From the NCBI GenBank assembly GCA_003242085.1, contig QBML01000022.1, positions 1-64,000 on the forward strand: a DNA stretch of 64,000 nt, given 5' to 3'. Origin of the DNA: Pseudanabaena frigida (lineage in GTDB: Bacteria; Cyanobacteriota; Cyanobacteriia; Pseudanabaenales; Pseudanabaenaceae). This document shows, piece by piece, positions 8,189 to 16,801 of this stretch (within the stretch, counting starts at the first letter, position 1; the number at the start of each line of letters is the position of its first letter). The notes under the pieces are model-generated. The model ran no database searches. It was not told the DNA's origin and worked only from the letters and a program-made list of their open reading frames with translations. A program made the translations under genes and the position numbers.

Positions 8189-9574
8189 TTAATTAGAATA
8201 TTCCTTAGTGCGTGGCAATAGTCCAAATAGCGTAAGCAGTGCGATCGCAATTAATGTAACTGGTGCAATAATTTCAAAATTTTCCATCTCTTTGAATCCC
8301 TTCTCAACCGCTCGATCGAAAGCTTGTTGGTTGATCGCAAGGGTTCGATCGAGGGCATCATCAAAACGATTGAACGCCCAGTTCGATTGTCCTTGATTAT
8401 TACCAATGCAGAGCGCAACCGCAGCCTCATGATTTCCACTTTGCTGAAGCTGACGAATTTGGCGATCGATCTCAAAATAATTGCTAAACGCCACAAGAGT
8501 AGCGATCGCCGCCGCCCTCTCTCCTGTAAATGTTATGTTATTGAGTTCGTCAGCAAATAAGCCTTTAAACCCAACATTATTCTTACCATCAGAGTCAGTA
8601 CTACTTAGGCTAGACAAAACTGTTTTAAATGTAGTGCCATCAGGTAGTTGAGCAAGTTGTGACACTTTCGTTGAAAAGGCTTGTTCGTGCTTGGCTGCCA
8701 TTGTCGGGTCTAAGAGATATCGGCTTTCATCACCATTGGCACTATAGGCTAGTGCGCGGATTTGCCAAAGGGCATGAATTGACTCAAAGGCATCTTCTTT
8801 AGCAACTTTAAGTTGATAGGAAGCAGAAAACAAAGATTTTACTGTATATCCAGTGAATAAAATCGCGATCGCTGTCGCCGCCAAAAGCATCGGGTTGAGG
8901 AGACGGCGCATTCTTCGATTGAGAAAAACCTGTAAGGCAATTAACACTCCTGTTAATCCCATAGCCGATATAAAGACAAAGAACAAATATTTGCCAGTAG
9001 TAAATTTTTGTTCTTTATAAACGCTATTGAGAGCTTCTCGATTAGTTCGATCCAGAGCATCCGCCGCAGGTAAGAGCGTATTGTCAATAATATCTGCACC
9101 AGCGCGATAGGCAGTTAACATCCCTGCGTCATTTTTTTGCTTTTGATAGATGCGAGCCTCATGAATCTTGATCCGATAGTCACCCAGAGCTATAAATAAA
9201 GTAAGGATGGGAGTACGCTCAGCATCACCATAGGTAATATTTTCCGCCGCAGACAATGAGGCTTCGACGACTTCTTTGCGGCGATCGTCATAGGCTTTTT
9301 CTGCTTCTGGATTTTTCCCAACTTCAACTAACAATTTATTGGCAGCATTAGCATCAAGATCCGCAAGCCCTGATTTAATATGCTGAGCGGCAATGATACT
9401 CGGAGCCGCATCTTTGCCGATGGTCTTAATTGCATATCTCTGCCCCTGCACGGCAGTAATTGTGGTGATGAGCAGGATCAGACTAGTTCCCCAAGTTATA
9501 TATAAGCCTCCCTTGAGCAACTGCGGCGTACTATAGCGGGCGATCGCTTTTTGATTGATAGTGATCTGGCTCAT
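8189..9574 (-). CDS. Four-TM membrane protein of the PknG operon (GlnX-like layout)
   Basis: A 461-residue integral membrane protein with hydrophobic segments near residues 23-43, 195-217, 225-247 and 432-452. This leaves two large helical domains of about 150 and 185 residues (44-194 and 248-431), predicted outside the cytoplasm with both ends inside. The two halves look like a duplicated TM-helical domain-TM unit resembling sensor domains of chemoreceptors. Mycobacterial GlnX, which relays amino-acid sensing to PknG, also has four TM segments with periplasmic helical parts; I infer a similar place in the pathway here from layout and neighbourhood, not from residue identity. No cytoplasmic output domain exists, so signalling would need a partner such as the coiled-coil protein encoded next. 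Confidence 0.75.
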   Translation of the reverse strand: MSQITINQKAIARYSTPQLLKGGLYITWGTSLILLITTITAVQGQRYAIKTIGKDAAPSIIAAQHIKSGLADLDANAANKLLVEVGKNPEAEKAYDDRRKEVVEASLSAAENITYGDAERTPILTLFIALGDYRIKIHEARIYQKQKNDAGMLTAYRAGADIIDNTLLPAADALDRTNREALNSVYKEQKFTTGKYLFFVFISAMGLTGVLIALQVFLNRRMRRLLNPMLLAATAIAILFTGYTVKSLFSASYQLKVAKEDAFESIHALWQIRALAYSANGDESRYLLDPTMAAKHEQAFSTKVSQLAQLPDGTTFKTVLSSLSSTDSDGKNNVGFKGLFADELNNITFTGERAAAIATLVAFSNYFEIDRQIRQLQQSGNHEAAVALCIGNNQGQSNWAFNRFDDALDRTLAINQQAFDRAVEKGFKEMENFEIIAPVTLIAIALLTLFGLLPRTKEYSN

Positions 9575-9613
9575 AGAAATATACCTGATTTAAAATATAG
9601 TGCATCAACTTCG

Positions 9614-10369
9614 TCATTGCTCAGACCATATGGCTTTTACCTCAATACTTGTCCAGTGACCAAGAGAGAAACGATCGCCGTCTTTGAGAGGAATATCTAC
9701 TAAAGATTTGATTTCTATCCCATTGAGAATCGTTCCATTAGAGGAACCAATGTCGCGTAACACCATCGATCCATCGGGCTGACGATTTATAAGGGCATGA
9801 CGAGAGGATACAGCGTCATCATAATCTAGGGGGACTTCGGGATGAATTGCCCGTAACTCACTGGTACGTCCGATTAGATTGCTGGGCTTGTCTAGACGAA
9901 TAGTCATAGGTGCGCGATCAATTGGTGGCGATGGACTATCTGGGCTAGCTAGTTTGGGATTGACGGAGACAATCAATTCCCACCCCAAGATTGTTTTTGT
10001 ATCGATATTTTGGTTGTTACTATTTGTTAAAGCAATTTCAGAAGGGCTGACTACTTCAACAATTGTTTCAGTTTGTTTAGCAGTCTCAGTTTGTTTAGCA
10101 GTGGTTAGAGAAGGTACGGAAGATACTGCGATGGGAACTTCTCCATGCCCACCCGTGAGGAAGTTATAGCCGCAAATTTCACAAAAGTTACCACTATCAA
10201 TTTCATGGATAGCGGCGCAATCTGGGCAAATTTGAGAACTCGATCGCTGGGAAGTTGTTAGACCAGTGGCAATTGCTGTCTCACCGCCTCCAGAAATTTT
10301 AACTCCACACTCAGAGCAATAGTCTGACTCAACTGATGTGTGACCTTTAGAACAAGTGTAAATAGACAT
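9614..10369 (-). CDS. FHA-domain protein with two N-terminal zinc ribbons
   Basis: A cytoplasmic 251-residue protein. Two zinc-ribbon-like sites come first (C6/H10/C18/C21 and C48/C51/C63/C66), then a flexible linker, then an FHA domain in residues 155-251 with the conserved elements LIGR, SSRHALI and DIGSSNGTILNG. FHA domains bind phosphothreonine peptides. The linker holds a tandem 18-bp duplication (10069-10104) giving AKQTET twice, with threonines next to acidic residues that could be kinase sites. In Actinobacteria the PknG target GarA/OdhI is also an FHA protein with an N-terminal phosphosite. It starts 20 bp after the vWA gene. It is a likely substrate or reader of the PknG-like kinase; that role is inferred. 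Confidence 0.88.
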   Translation of the reverse strand: MSIYTCSKGHTSVESDYCSECGVKISGGGETAIATGLTTSQRSSSQICPDCAAIHEIDSGNFCEICGYNFLTGGHGEVPIAVSSVPSLTTAKQTETAKQTETIVEVVSPSEIALTNSNNQNIDTKTILGWELIVSVNPKLASPDSPSPPIDRAPMTIRLDKPSNLIGRTSELRAIHPEVPLDYDDAVSSRHALINRQPDGSMVLRDIGSSNGTILNGIEIKSLVDIPLKDGDRFSLGHWTSIEVKAIWSEQ

Positions 10370-10388
10370 AGATAATTAGCGATGACAA

Positions 10389-11630
10389 TTAGCGATCTTT
10401 AGGAATGCGCGTTGTTTTGGTGGAGCGAGTTTCTAGAGCCATTGCATCTTCTTTAGCAACTTCTCGTTTGAGTTTAACTGTTCCAGTCGGCGCATCTTCG
10501 ATATCCACTACAGTTCTTAATAACTTCGCGGTTGCTTCATTGCCTGATTTGTAGGCAAGCTTCACAGCCTTCCCAAGTTTGACAGTAGCCGCTTCGATAT
10601 CGCCTCTAGCACGAGCCTCCAATCCCTCTTGAATCGATTGGGCGAGTTCTGCTTGACCTGTATAGTGGGCAACGCGCCGATCAATTTTGGTTGATTTAGC
10701 ATCATCATCTGTCCAAATTGCCAGAATCCGCGCTTCGGCAACTTTGTTCTCTACACCATCAACTGTACAGATCAGACTCGCCCGACCAGCCAGCATTTCA
10801 TCGCCTACATTGCCTGCATTTACCTCAATACAAAAGTGATAATCTCGCGATTCCGCCTTAGCCCATGCCCCTGTAGGATATTCTACAACTTGGGCTTTTA
10901 CCGCACGAGCGCGATCGCTAATATCTGCAATCTCAGGGCTAACTTGTTTGCAGAAGAGAATTTTTGCTCCCTGTGGAGTCCAAATCCGCATCGCCACATC
11001 GCTAACACTTTTGCTCATCGCTTTATCGAGGATTTGGCGGAAGTCTGCCTCGATCGCGGATGGATTGGGAATGATGTCTGTAGTTCCTAAAAGTTTACTA
11101 GAAATTTTCTGTAGTTGGTTAACTTGCCAATCTGTTCCCACACCACGGCAATCACATTGAAAGATTCCCTCACTGGCAAGAATAACTTGATTGAGAAACT
11201 GTTCATCTTGTCTGTCATTTTGCCCGTCAGTAAGCAATAATGCTTGACGTAGAGCATTGGGCATTTTCTTAAACTGCTCTAGTGCTGCGGCGAGCCAAGT
11301 CGAGATCGCCGTTGTTCCGCCTACTTGAATTTTTTTGACTGCGGCGATCGCCTTTTGTTTGTTCTCAGTACTTGCCTTTGTTAGTGGAACTGTAAGAGTG
11401 GCTCGGGTAGAACCTGTGACGATAAAAAAGAAGACATGCTCTGGTAGTAAATTGACCAACTGCACGATCGCATTCTTCGCAGCCTGAATTTTATTACCAT
11501 CCATTGAGCCAGAAACATCACAAATAATGCCAAACAGATTCTGCCCAGTGTTAGCAGTAGAGGCGATCGCCCCACTTCCCTCGGCTGAGACAGTCATGAT
11601 TGCATGAACTTCTCTCGCTCCCTCTGGCAA
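10389..11630 (-). CDS. von Willebrand factor A domain protein
   Basis: A 413-residue cytoplasmic protein with a vWA domain near residues 30-200. The metal-ion (MIDAS) residues are complete: D38-x-S40-x-S42 (DVSGS), T106/T107 in GGTTAIS, and D135 in LLTDGQ. The remainder includes a beta-rich domain and a helical C-terminus with the repeat-like stretch EARARGDIEAATVKLGKA. The start is problematic: the first usable codon is a TTG at 11630, yet the open frame continues upstream to 11684 with the protein-like sequence FKAEVFQNQF and no ATG, GTG or TTG before the stop. The true start may be a rare codon or a base may be missing. Such vWA proteins are often adaptors; here it stands between the phosphatase and FHA genes. 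Confidence 0.82.
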   Translation of the reverse strand: MPEGAREVHAIMTVSAEGSGAIASTANTGQNLFGIICDVSGSMDGNKIQAAKNAIVQLVNLLPEHVFFFIVTGSTRATLTVPLTKASTENKQKAIAAVKKIQVGGTTAISTWLAAALEQFKKMPNALRQALLLTDGQNDRQDEQFLNQVILASEGIFQCDCRGVGTDWQVNQLQKISSKLLGTTDIIPNPSAIEADFRQILDKAMSKSVSDVAMRIWTPQGAKILFCKQVSPEIADISDRARAVKAQVVEYPTGAWAKAESRDYHFCIEVNAGNVGDEMLAGRASLICTVDGVENKVAEARILAIWTDDDAKSTKIDRRVAHYTGQAELAQSIQEGLEARARGDIEAATVKLGKAVKLAYKSGNEATAKLLRTVVDIEDAPTGTVKLKREVAKEDAMALETRSTKTTRIPKDR

Positions 11631-11703
11631 GAATTGATTTTGAAAAACTTCGGCTTTAAACTGTATGGATGTAAAGGATAGTTTTTATGTCTGTATTTTA
11701 TGC

Positions 11704-12669
11704 CTACGGAAAGCATAGTACTGCTACTGTTATATTATCGTGTCCGCCTCGCGATCGCGCAAAATCAACTAAATGGCGGCTAATTACTTCAGCATTAAAG
11801 ATGGGAGCCTGTTGTACCAACGCTAAGATTTGTGAAGCATCTGGCACGTAGTTCCATAAGCCATCTGTACATAACAGCAGATAACCTACCTCTGCTGGGA
11901 TAGAGAAATTAATAATCGAAGGCTCAGCACTATCTTTAACATCAGCTCCTAGCCAATTTGTAATTGCGTGAGCATTAGGCGATCGCATGGCTTCAGCCTC
12001 AGACATCTTGCCTGATTTGACCATATCAGTAAGCCAAGAGTCATCTACAGTTAGTTGTTGCGAATTTTGGGAACTGGGTGCAATCCAGTATGCTCGGCTA
12101 TCTCCCAACCACCCAATAGTTGCAACTTTCTCTTTCACAACAGCCATAACTATAGTTGTAGAAGGTGGATCGGCATTGATGTTTGGCTTATAGGGAATTG
12201 CCGATACTGTCTTTAAAGACGAGGTGATCGCCACTCGTATGGCATCCTCCGAGCCTTGACTTAGATTCTCACGAAGAACCTCACAGCTAGTTTTTGCCGC
12301 AGTTTGTGAGGCAAGTTCAGGTGTTTGCGAACTTGAAACCCCATCGCAAACGATCATCAAATGGGTATGGGGATTTTCGATAGTCTGCAAAGCAAGAAAA
12401 TCTTCATTTTGGCGGTGCTTTAGCCCCCGATCGCATACTCCCGCAAGTTGATTTGATATCAATACTTCAAAGCGATCGCTATTGCTGGAATGATTGCGAA
12501 ATCCACAGTTAGAGCAATATCCTTCAGCGTCAATATCCACAGGTGATGATCCGCACTTACTACAACCTTGAGTTTGAGGAGGCAAAGATTCTTCTGCAAG
12601 GGATGTACCGCACTCTTCACAAAAGCGATCGGTGGGAAGTATGACGATTTGACAATTAGGGCAGTTCAT
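11704..12669 (-). CDS. PP2C-type protein phosphatase with N-terminal zinc ribbons
   Basis: First gene of the six-gene operon, 321 residues. Two zinc-ribbon sites (C3/C6/C17/C20 and C36/C39/C52/C55) lead into a PP2C catalytic domain. Metal-binding motifs are visible in order: RGLKHRQNEDFLAL, MIVCDGVSSS, GWLGDSRAYWI, LLLCTDGLWNYV and GGHDNITVAVL. It should remove phosphate from Ser/Thr residues and so oppose the PknG-like kinase encoded at the other end of the operon. The zinc ribbons match those on the FHA protein and the kinase, which suggests a shared docking module. The start is the ATG in MNCPNCQIV, with 145 bp of intergenic sequence up to a divergent small gene that must hold the operon promoter. 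Confidence 0.9.
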   Translation of the reverse strand: MNCPNCQIVILPTDRFCEECGTSLAEESLPPQTQGCSKCGSSPVDIDAEGYCSNCGFRNHSSNSDRFEVLISNQLAGVCDRGLKHRQNEDFLALQTIENPHTHLMIVCDGVSSSQTPELASQTAAKTSCEVLRENLSQGSEDAIRVAITSSLKTVSAIPYKPNINADPPSTTIVMAVVKEKVATIGWLGDSRAYWIAPSSQNSQQLTVDDSWLTDMVKSGKMSEAEAMRSPNAHAITNWLGADVKDSAEPSIINFSIPAEVGYLLLCTDGLWNYVPDASQILALVQQAPIFNAEVISRHLVDFARSRGGHDNITVAVLCFP

Positions 12670-12813
12670 ATCAACAAACTAAGTACAGGACAAAAAATGG
12701 GAGAGCGCGATGCCTGTCGGCTATAAATTATATGTTCTAACAGATTAACCGTTACTGAACTATATCTAGATTCGATCGGTCTAAAAAAATAGACTTATAA
12801 TTTTTGAATAGTT

Positions 12814-13044
12814 ATGTCACGTAAAAACGTTATTCCTGCAATATCTTGGACTTTGGTATTAGCAGTAATTTATTTTAGCGTTGGCTCCTTAGTTGATGGA
12901 AAAGGTCTAGAACAAACTGCACAAAATCAAGCAAGTTCAACATGTAAAGTTCTAGTTAATCAAATGCTAGAGGCAAGATTTAAGGGTGAAAAGAGCTTTT
13001 CTGGAGATAATTGGACAAATACCTGTGCACTTGATAAGCATTAG
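12814..13044 (+). CDS. Small single-pass membrane or exported protein, unknown
   Basis: A 76-residue protein with a basic start (MSRKN) and one hydrophobic segment (ISWTLVLAVIYFSVGSLV, residues 9-27), followed by a polar part with two cysteines (STCK and NTCAL). It may be anchored or exported. I do not recognise the family. It is divergent from the PP2C operon and shares its upstream region. Composition and start context are normal, but the short length keeps confidence moderate. Confidence 0.5.
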   Translation: MSRKNVIPAISWTLVLAVIYFSVGSLVDGKGLEQTAQNQASSTCKVLVNQMLEARFKGEKSFSGDNWTNTCALDKH

Positions 13045-13106
13045 AAAAAGCAATTGAGTTTATCGCCAAGTCGTCAATTTGCTATCTTGACCTATATCGT
13101 TAGCGA

Positions 13107-13378
13107 TTATTTTTTAAGGCGAAGGACATAACCTATGCCACGAACTGTTTGGATGAGTCGGCTAGTATTATCAATTTCCAACTTTTGCCGTAAAGTGCGA
13201 ATATAAACCTCAATCACATTAGAATCACCACCAAAGTCATAGCCCCAAACCTTCTCTAGGATTTGATCGCGAGTCATGACCTGTTGTAGATGAGTCATTA
13301 GATATTCCAGCAACTCAAACTCTCTCACTGTCGGCTCGATTAATCTTCCAGCTCGAAATATTTCACGGGTGCGATGAT
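13107..13378 (-). pseudogene. Response regulator DNA-binding part, separated by a frameshift
   Basis: The frame encodes [16 protein letters not shown] and then a full OmpR/PhoB winged helix: [41 protein letters not shown] and [12 protein letters not shown]. It is the missing C-terminus of the receiver encoded just upstream. The two frames are offset by one base: after AGC (Ser) the receiver frame reads TAA, and adding one base there would give a Leu codon and continue into AAT (Asn). A GTG at 13328 could start a free winged-helix fragment of 73 residues, but that would lack a receiver. This is either a one-base deletion that broke the gene or a sequence error. Confidence 0.85.
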
Positions 13379-13786
13379 TTAGCTCAGGTCTTCAAATTGC
13401 AGTATGTCGCTGTCTTCTTCCATAGTACGGCGTAAATTTGAACGGATTCTAGCTAGCAATTCCTCGATACTAAATGGCTTAATCACATAATCATCAGCAC
13501 CAGCATCTAAACCCGCGACGCGATCGCTAATTTCATCCCTTGCGGTAACTAAAATAATCGGAACTTTACTACCCGTCGAACGTAATCGCCGACAAATCTC
13601 TACTCCCGATAGGCTGGGCATCATCCAGTCTAAAACCACTAAATCAGGTGGATCTTGCCTAGCTTGAGTTAGTCCATCAAAACCATTATGCGCCGTGGTG
13701 ACTTGATAGCCTTCGCAAGTCAATTCCATCTCAATAAATTGCGCTAGCTTAATATCGTCTTCTATTAAGAGAATTTTAGTTGACAT
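13379..13786 (-). CDS. OmpR-family response regulator, receiver half
   Basis: A 135-residue receiver domain with all key residues: the acidic pair in [12 protein letters not shown], the phosphoacceptor Asp in [12 protein letters not shown], the Thr of ILVTARDE and the Lys of [15 protein letters not shown]. It ends at a TAA right where an OmpR-type linker should continue into the winged helix, which is present directly downstream in another frame. As it stands it would make a stand-alone receiver. The histidine kinase gene lies 61 bp upstream on the same strand, so they form a kinase-regulator operon. The start ATG gives the usual [11 protein letters not shown]. Confidence 0.85.
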   Translation of the reverse strand: MSTKILLIEDDIKLAQFIEMELTCEGYQVTTAHNGFDGLTQARQDPPDLVVLDWMMPSLSGVEICRRLRSTGSKVPIILVTARDEISDRVAGLDAGADDYVIKPFSIEELLARIRSNLRRTMEEDSDILQFEDLS

Positions 13787-13847
13787 GAATTTATGGGGAT
13801 ATGAAATAAAGTTTTAGTACATGATTTACAGCAATAAGCAATGCACA

Positions 13848-14600
13848 TCATGTACTACTAACTGAAGACTTAAGAATAATCTGAAAGATGCTACCTTCTC
13901 CTAGTTGAGAATATATATTTAGAGTCCCACCCATTCCATCTACTAAAACTTTAGCGATCGCTAAACCTAATCCGGCACCGCCAGTAACACGACTACGAGA
14001 GCGATCGACGCGATAAAAAGGGGTGAAAATATTGGGTTGATCTTGGAGGGAAACACCACAACCCCAATCACAGATACTAATAGATACATAATCACCAGAT
14101 TTTTCTAACACGATTTTAATCGCAGTATCAGAGTATCTCAAGGCATTATCGATCAATTTTAATAAAACTTGTTTAAGACGATCGGCATCCGCCAAAACTA
14201 AAATATTGGATTCCTCTGTCTCAATCACAATTTCACGATCTTTAACTTTTGGGAAAATAGAAATTACTTCTGACACTAAGCTATGCAATAGCAATGATTC
14301 CCGACGCAGGCAAATTTTGTGACTATCTAACCTCGCTAGTTCCAGAGATTCTTGCAATAGTTGGATCGTATGTTGCATCTCACACATAGCTAGTTCAAGA
14401 GCATTTTTTTGGAAATCTGTAAGGTTCTCGCTACGACGATGTATGCTTTGCATATATCCATATGCCAGAGTTAATGGAGTTCTTAACTCATGGGAAAAGT
14501 TCGCAATCAATTGTCTCTGTCGAGCTTGAACTTCAGTAAGACTAACCATTGTCTTTTTTACAGATATTTCTTCTGAAGAAGTTAAGGTAAAGTCACTCAT
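13848..14600 (-). CDS. Short soluble sensor histidine kinase
   Basis: A 250-residue kinase core without TM segment or recognisable sensor domain. It has a HisKA dimerisation helix with the phosphoacceptor His in NFSHELRTPLTLAYGY (residues 34-49), then a HATPase domain with the N box (LLKLIDNALRYSD), DWGCGVS and GGAGLGLAIAK. The N-terminal 30 residues are polar and short (MSDFTLTSSEEISVKK). It lies first in the operon with the frameshifted response regulator. Either it senses through a partner protein or it has lost its input domain; a sensor encoded upstream is not seen, since the upstream 316 bp are non-coding. Confidence 0.88.
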   Translation of the reverse strand: MSDFTLTSSEEISVKKTMVSLTEVQARQRQLIANFSHELRTPLTLAYGYMQSIHRRSENLTDFQKNALELAMCEMQHTIQLLQESLELARLDSHKICLRRESLLLHSLVSEVISIFPKVKDREIVIETEESNILVLADADRLKQVLLKLIDNALRYSDTAIKIVLEKSGDYVSISICDWGCGVSLQDQPNIFTPFYRVDRSRSRVTGGAGLGLAIAKVLVDGMGGTLNIYSQLGEGSIFQIILKSSVSST

Positions 14601-14916
14601 GTCAATATCAAGTAATACAAAAATTTATTAGCGATCGCCGAAAATCTATAGGTTATGAATAGCTAGCGATCGCAAGTAATTTGTATATTGCATACAACTT
14701 AGATTTCTCTTAGCCACCTATTGATAATAAATGAGCAGAGCGGAGGTACTCTATAGCTTAGAAAATACGTCAGGTTGCAGACGCAATAAATAAATTGCTA
14801 TTGTTAAAAAAATTGAAAATTTATATTAATAATTATTGCTTCTCTAGTTAGATTCAATATGATTTACCTTTAAGTAATTAATTAATAAAAGCTGAGTTTT
14901 CGCTGAGAATATCTTT
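14601..14916. other. Divergent intergenic region between two histidine kinase genes
   Basis: This AT-rich 316-bp stretch separates the divergently transcribed short histidine kinase and the GAF-PAS histidine kinase genes and must contain promoters for both. Two HIP1-type GCGATCGC sites lie in its first 80 bases. I see no strong hairpin, open frame or recognisable binding site. Confidence 0.5.
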
Positions 14917-16650
14917 ATGCATTACTTGAGAAGTCTTTATTCCCAAATACTAAAGGTGTTTAAAGTAATCCTGAAAAGAATTAAACGTAAAATTTCAGTA
15001 TTATTTACGCAAAAGCAAGAGCGCAGAAGTAAACAACAGAACACTCTAGAAGTTTTATCTTCTCTAAGTTATCGTACGGGCGAGTTAAAAAAATATCTGC
15101 AATTGGTAGCAACTAGTGTTAGTGAATTGCTTGACTTAGATTGGGCAGTGGTAACTTTATGTCGCGAGGGATTTGAGCGAATCTTAGCTAGCTCATTTGA
15201 CATAGGCTATGAGGAAGACAATATCACCGATCTGCACGGTACGGTTACGGAAACAGTGATTCGCACTGGTCAATGTCTATTTGTAGAAGATACTTCTATT
15301 GACAAAAGGTATGGCGAACCTCCAGATGGATATTTCGCCTATTTAGGCGCACCCTTAAAATTGCCATCTGGGGAGATTATTGGCACGGTCTGCTGTTTTC
15401 ATCGTCAACCACGCCGATTCACGATCGAGGAAATGAGATTGGTGGAAATTTTTGCCGAACGAGCTGCCACAGCTATCGACAACTACAATCTCTATCAAAA
15501 GCAACAAGAAATGAATCTAGCCCTACAGGTGGAAATTAGAGAACGCCGAGAAGTAGAACAAGCATTAAGAAAAAGTGAAGAGCAGCTACGACAGATCGCT
15601 GAAAACTTAGAACCATTGTTATGGATGTATTCTCACGATGGTCAACCTATATATATGAGTCCTATGTTCGAGAAAATATGGGGGATTTCTATCGAACAAT
15701 GGTATGCGGATGGGACAGTTTGCTTAAATGCAATTCATCCTGAAGATCGAGAGTATGTATCAGTAGCATTTAAGAAAGTGTTTACGCAAAATGGGAATTA
15801 TAATCTTGAATATCGGGTTATTCGACCCGATGGAAGTATTAGAATCATTCGCGATCGCGCATTTCAGATTATTGATGAAACTGGAAAAATTTATCGAGTT
15901 GCTGGGATTGCTGAAGACATTACTGAGCGTCAACAGGAACAACAGCGATCGCTTAAAGCAATGGAAAGGCTTTCAGAAATTGGAGAACTAGCAGCTACAA
16001 TCGTCCATGAAGTCCGCAACCCTCTAACCACAGTATTAATGGGCTTAAACTTCTTTCAGCGGATGGAGCTAACCGAAGATGCGAAAAAAAGGTTGATGCT
16101 AGCATTAGACGAGGCTGCGCGACTAAAAAGGCTTTTAAACGAAATACTTCTCTATGCGAGACAAGAAACAATTCAATTTTTACCTATCGATCTGAATGAA
16201 TTGACTTTAGATTTGATCGAAAATTTTTCTGGCACACAAGATGCAATTGGTAAGCAAATACATTTTGCCCCATTGTTAGAAACTCTAATAATCTTGGGGG
16301 ATAAAGATAAGTTAACGCAGGTTTTAATCAATCTACTACAAAATGCTTGTGAAGCATTACCAGATGGAGAAAAAATTTATGTATATTTTTCTTCTTTAAC
16401 TGCCTCTCGCCAAATATGTCTTCATGTACAAAATGGAGGGTTGCCAATTCCCTCCGAACTGTTGCCCAATTTAACCAAGCCATTTATAACGACTAAACCC
16501 TCTGGCAATGGGTTAGGTTTGGCAATTGTCAAAAAAATTGTAGAGGCGCACAATGGTAAGTTAGCGATTACATCTTCAGCGATCGCAGGAACAATTGTTA
16601 GTGTAATTTTGCCAATGACGCCATTTCCTTCTCTACCACTAAGGGCATAA
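14917..16650 (+). CDS. GAF-PAS hybrid sensor histidine kinase, soluble
   Basis: A 577-residue kinase. After a basic amphipathic N-terminus comes a GAF domain (about 45-195: LDLDWAVVTLC, AYLGAPLKLPSGEIIGTVCCF), a coiled-coil linker, a PAS domain with PAC motif (about 225-340: EPLLWMYSHDGQPIYMSP, EYRVIRPDGSIR, GIAEDITERQ), then the kinase core with phosphoacceptor His in TIVHEVRNPLTTVL, N box INLLQNACEALPDG and GNGLGLAIVKKI. The GAF domain has Cys residues in VTLCREG and TVCCFHR, but I do not see a clear bilin-binding site. No cognate regulator lies next to it, so it is an orphan. It is followed by a strong terminator. Confidence 0.92.
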   Translation: MHYLRSLYSQILKVFKVILKRIKRKISVLFTQKQERRSKQQNTLEVLSSLSYRTGELKKYLQLVATSVSELLDLDWAVVTLCREGFERILASSFDIGYEEDNITDLHGTVTETVIRTGQCLFVEDTSIDKRYGEPPDGYFAYLGAPLKLPSGEIIGTVCCFHRQPRRFTIEEMRLVEIFAERAATAIDNYNLYQKQQEMNLALQVEIRERREVEQALRKSEEQLRQIAENLEPLLWMYSHDGQPIYMSPMFEKIWGISIEQWYADGTVCLNAIHPEDREYVSVAFKKVFTQNGNYNLEYRVIRPDGSIRIIRDRAFQIIDETGKIYRVAGIAEDITERQQEQQRSLKAMERLSEIGELAATIVHEVRNPLTTVLMGLNFFQRMELTEDAKKRLMLALDEAARLKRLLNEILLYARQETIQFLPIDLNELTLDLIENFSGTQDAIGKQIHFAPLLETLIILGDKDKLTQVLINLLQNACEALPDGEKIYVYFSSLTASRQICLHVQNGGLPIPSELLPNLTKPFITTKPSGNGLGLAIVKKIVEAHNGKLAITSSAIAGTIVSVILPMTPFPSLPLRA

Positions 16651-16753
16651 GCAAGAAAATAGAGCAAAACCTGTAGCGCACACGCATCGAGAACTAGAGG
16701 TTTTGAGTTGTTATAAGTAGATTTGAACCTTATAGTAGTGCAAGAGAAACCAA

Positions 16754-16790
16754 ACAAAGAAAGGCTGTACTTCGTACAGCCTTTCTTTGT
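16754..16790. terminator. Perfect hairpin terminator between convergent genes
   Basis: A perfect 17-bp stem (ACAAAGAAAGGCTGTAC) around a TTC loop, followed by a run of T. It sits between the convergent histidine kinase and HlyD genes and should serve both. Confidence 0.88.
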
Positions 16791-16801
16791 CTTTTTATAT
16801 C

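Noticed and set aside
13107..13328. A free-standing 73-residue winged-helix protein starting at GTG 13328
   Set aside because: The coding frame extends upstream to the receiver's stop and matches the missing half of that protein, so it is better read as a frameshifted C-terminus than as a separate gene.
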